From: Aquarana catesbeiana | Taxonomy: Eukaryota > Chordata > Amphibia > Anura > Ranidae | Length of the DNA: 64,000 bases | Direction: 5' to 3' | Assembly (NCBI RefSeq): GCF_042186555.1 | Contig: NC_133326.1 | Coordinates: forward strand, 435,033,077-435,097,076 | Shown: one piece after another, positions 61,899 to 64,000 of the stretch | Layout of the letters: the number at the start of each line of letters is the position of its first letter | Numbering within the stretch: position 1 is the stretch's first letter | Translations under genes and position numbers: made by a program | The notes under the pieces: model-generated | The model's database searches: none | What the model saw: only the letters and a program-made list of their open reading frames with translations | Told to the model about the DNA's origin: nothing

Positions 61899-64000
61899 GA
61901 AGTGAGGTGTGGCTTGCCTTGTGAGAAGATGGCTGCTTAACCCTCTAGCTCCGACAGACCGAGGCCGAATTTTCGCTTTCCCTGGGGATCTCAGCTACAA
62001 ACCCACAATCAATTATGGGAACATCTTCCCGCAAATCCTCAGCATCTAGATTCCACTCTCCAAGAGACATTCACGGACCTATAAGCCAGAACATCCCGGA
62101 GATCTTCCGGACACAGAGATCCAACATGGCGGCGTCTTCCTCAGCCGCGACTCCCGCTCAGACTCTCACAGGGATCACCCTCACTCCCACCGAACAACCT
62201 CCTGCTATACCTGCTGGCACCCAACCACCGCTCCAACAACCGAGCCTGAATGACCTCCATACAGTTGCGGCCGACATCAAGAATATGCTGTTTGCGGCCA
62301 TCACGGATCTACGCCATGAAATACATGCAATAGCGGGCAGGGTACTTGAAGTGGAACGCTCTGCCGCACAACAACACACAATTATCCGCAAAGTTAACCA
62401 TAAAGTAGACACACATACCTTGCCGCTTCGGGACCTACAGAGACATGGAGGACCTGGACAACCGAGGATGACGTCACAACCTGAGTTAGAGGCCTCCCCG
62501 AATCCGTTGTTTCTGATCGTGTGCTACCGACGGTGACAGAGCTGTTCAACCAACTCCTCGAACAACCCCGCCAAATGCCCATCGCTATGGAGCAAATTCA
62601 CAGAGCCCTTAGACCGCGCAGCAGAGACTCTGATCCTCCGAGAGATATCGTGTGCCATATAAATGACTTCAGGATTAAAGAAGACATCCTTCGGAGGGCC
62701 CGCACCAAGACACCGCTGCTATATGAGGGCCACAGCATTCACATCTATCAAGATCTCTCAGCCATCACACTCAGGCACCGCAAGGATCTTCGTCCCCTGC
62801 TTGTGGTGCTGCGAGCCAAGGAAATACCATACCGATGGAAATTCCCATTCAGTCTTTCGGCCTCCCATCTAGGACGCACTGCCCTCCTGCGAGTCCCTGA
62901 GGAACTGGAAGACTTCTGCCTGACTCTGGACATCCCGCTCGTAGAGGTTCCGAATTGGTACGCGGACTTCGACATCCCTACTACGTACCGTCACCAAGCC
63001 AGAGAGGAATCGATGGAGACGCAAGACGGCGCTCGCCATCCACACCCAGATCAAACCCTGCTTTGATGTCCCATCAACAGCCTCCGAACACCATGACGGC
63101 TCCCCTACCACGTAGAGCACGCAGGGACCGCTAAGCAATCCTCCTGTCATATATACCCAGATAAGATTGCCAGATAAGTGACTTTGCCTCCTGTTCTCTC
63201 TTGCTAGCTTTCTTTCCCTGCACGCACTCTCCCCCTTGTGTATTAACATGATGCCCCACATGTCAGCATACCTATTCAGGGGCTTTCTTGAGATGCTATG
63301 TAGCCCAGACTAGACTACAGCTACACGCATGACAGGGATTACTGCTCCAGGATAGCTGACCGAACTCTTGTACAGCTGACACATCTCACCCCTCTACAGC
63401 CACCGGATATCACTTGCAAACTTTTCTGCTTGTACTAGTCTGCTTGCCAAGAGCGAGAATAGGGCTTCTCAAAGATCAATTGTGCCTTGGATCTCCCCAT
63501 CCATGTCAGTCTGAGGATTCTCTAATCTTAAACCTATAGGGTTACACGTACACATCCTTCCTGGCATCCATATACATGTATATCAAACTACTACTTGTTC
63601 CCCTTTTTGTAGAATGACCAGCACCCCATTGTACGGCTTGTCTATTCAACGATCCATCATTCACGGACACACACGGATCTCCGCTGAGCCAGTCATACCG
63701 ATGTCTGACTGATACACACGAGACATATGCGATAGACTCTACATCTCCAGATGTGTGGCCCTTATCCAATATGATTCTCACACAAGAGGAGACAATTTCT
63801 TTATACTCGCCAAGCATGCCAACGTACATTCTATCCAGCTCCTTTTTGACGCTGCGCCACCATATAACACACTCTGTCGGTCATGCATGGCATGTCCAGA
63901 ATGTTGCCCCCTAGCTTCACCTTCAGAGTAACCCCCTCCCTAATGCTTGCACACTTACATGAGAAACACAGGAACTGCAATGCTTACATGGCTATGTTCA
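61899..64000 (+). mobile_element. L1-D: 5' part of an L1 (5' UTR, ORF1, spacer), runs off the window
   Basis: It begins at about 61899 with a short 5' UTR of about 115 bp, followed by ORF1 (62015-63066) and a spacer to the window end. The spacer (63067-64000) has no readable gene; the ORF2 start is not reached. It interrupts the Harb-B transposase. Confidence 0.75.
62015..63066 (+). pseudogene. L1-D ORF1
   Basis: ATG 62015 opens MGTSSRKSSASRFHSPRD, a proline-rich part (PPAIPAGTQPPLQQP), then a coiled coil (DIKNMLFAAITDLRHEIHAI, VLEVERSAAQQH). Two small frameshifts (about 62430 and 62485) and a TGA separate it from the RRM-like and C-terminal domains (62521-63066): MEQIHRALRPRSRDSDPPRD, DILRRARTKTPLLYEG, DLSAITLRHRKDLRPLLVVL and PYRWKFPFSLSASHLG. 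It is a typical L1 ORF1p, about 350 aa when intact, that binds L1 RNA. Confidence 0.8.

Noticed and set aside
1..64000. tRNA, rRNA, CRISPR array or prokaryotic operon signals
   Set aside because: None found on reading; repeats are transposon-derived and introns with GT-AG are present.

Overview
The window looks like intergenic or intronic DNA from a large, repeat-rich vertebrate genome, most likely an anuran amphibian and probably a ranid-type frog. The reasons are the mix of element families (Ty3/Gypsy, Penelope-like elements with GIY-YIG nuclease, L1/Tx1-type LINEs, CR1, piggyBac with TTAACCACTT ends, three-gene PIF/Harbinger) and the subterminal repeats of those families. The organism is inferred, not proven. 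I see no host gene, tRNA, rRNA or CRISPR array. Almost every base can be placed in, or next to, a transposable element, and many elements sit inside one another.

Left half (1-33.7 kb). A decayed L1 (L1-A: 1-1677 and about 33056-33697) is split by a minus-strand Ty3/Gypsy chromovirus-like element (Gypsy-A, 1678-31942). Gypsy-A is itself split three times: by a Penelope-like element (PLE-A, 3481-10024), by a ribozyme-bearing PLE remnant (PLE-B, about 11215-12514) joined to a second minus-strand Gypsy (Gypsy-B, about 12515-29907), and by a CR1 LINE (29963-30899). PLE-A carries a nested L1 (L1-B, 6320-8826, intact 752-aa reading frame) and a Harbinger-type MITE (4703-5099). Gypsy-B carries a short CR1 tail (15697-15822), an unidentified 0.9-kb insert with a 41-bp-arm hairpin, and the most complete PLE (PLE-C, 17229-26982). 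PLE-C has ORF1, a reverse transcriptase ORF, a GIY-YIG domain, one direct and one inverted copy of its terminal repeat, and hammerhead-like motifs. Most of these insertions are bounded by 7-16 bp target-site duplications that can be read directly.

Right half (33.7-64 kb). A piggyBac element (pB-A, 33774-38877, minus) abuts an old Harbinger copy (Harb-B, 38898-40648 and 60747-61898). An L1 (L1-C, 40649-60746, 15-bp target-site duplication) landed in exon 2 of Harb-B's Myb-like gene. L1-C was then hit by a fold-back element (44298-50502, 16-bp duplication) containing a second piggyBac (pB-B), and by a younger Harbinger of the same family (Harb-A, 53372-60668, TAA duplication). A fourth L1 (L1-D, from about 61899) enters at the right with its ORF1.

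How the genes work together. Harb-A and Harb-B share an unusual layout: a DDE transposase gene converging on a Myb/SANT-like gene, which is divergent from a third gene with a MADF domain. They also share a conserved palindrome of about 220-240 bp between the converging genes. The PLEs combine reverse transcriptase, GIY-YIG nuclease and self-cleaving ribozyme motifs in their terminal repeats. All coding regions except the L1-B ORF and the two PLE-C ORFs carry stops or frameshifts, so the locus is mainly a layered fossil record.
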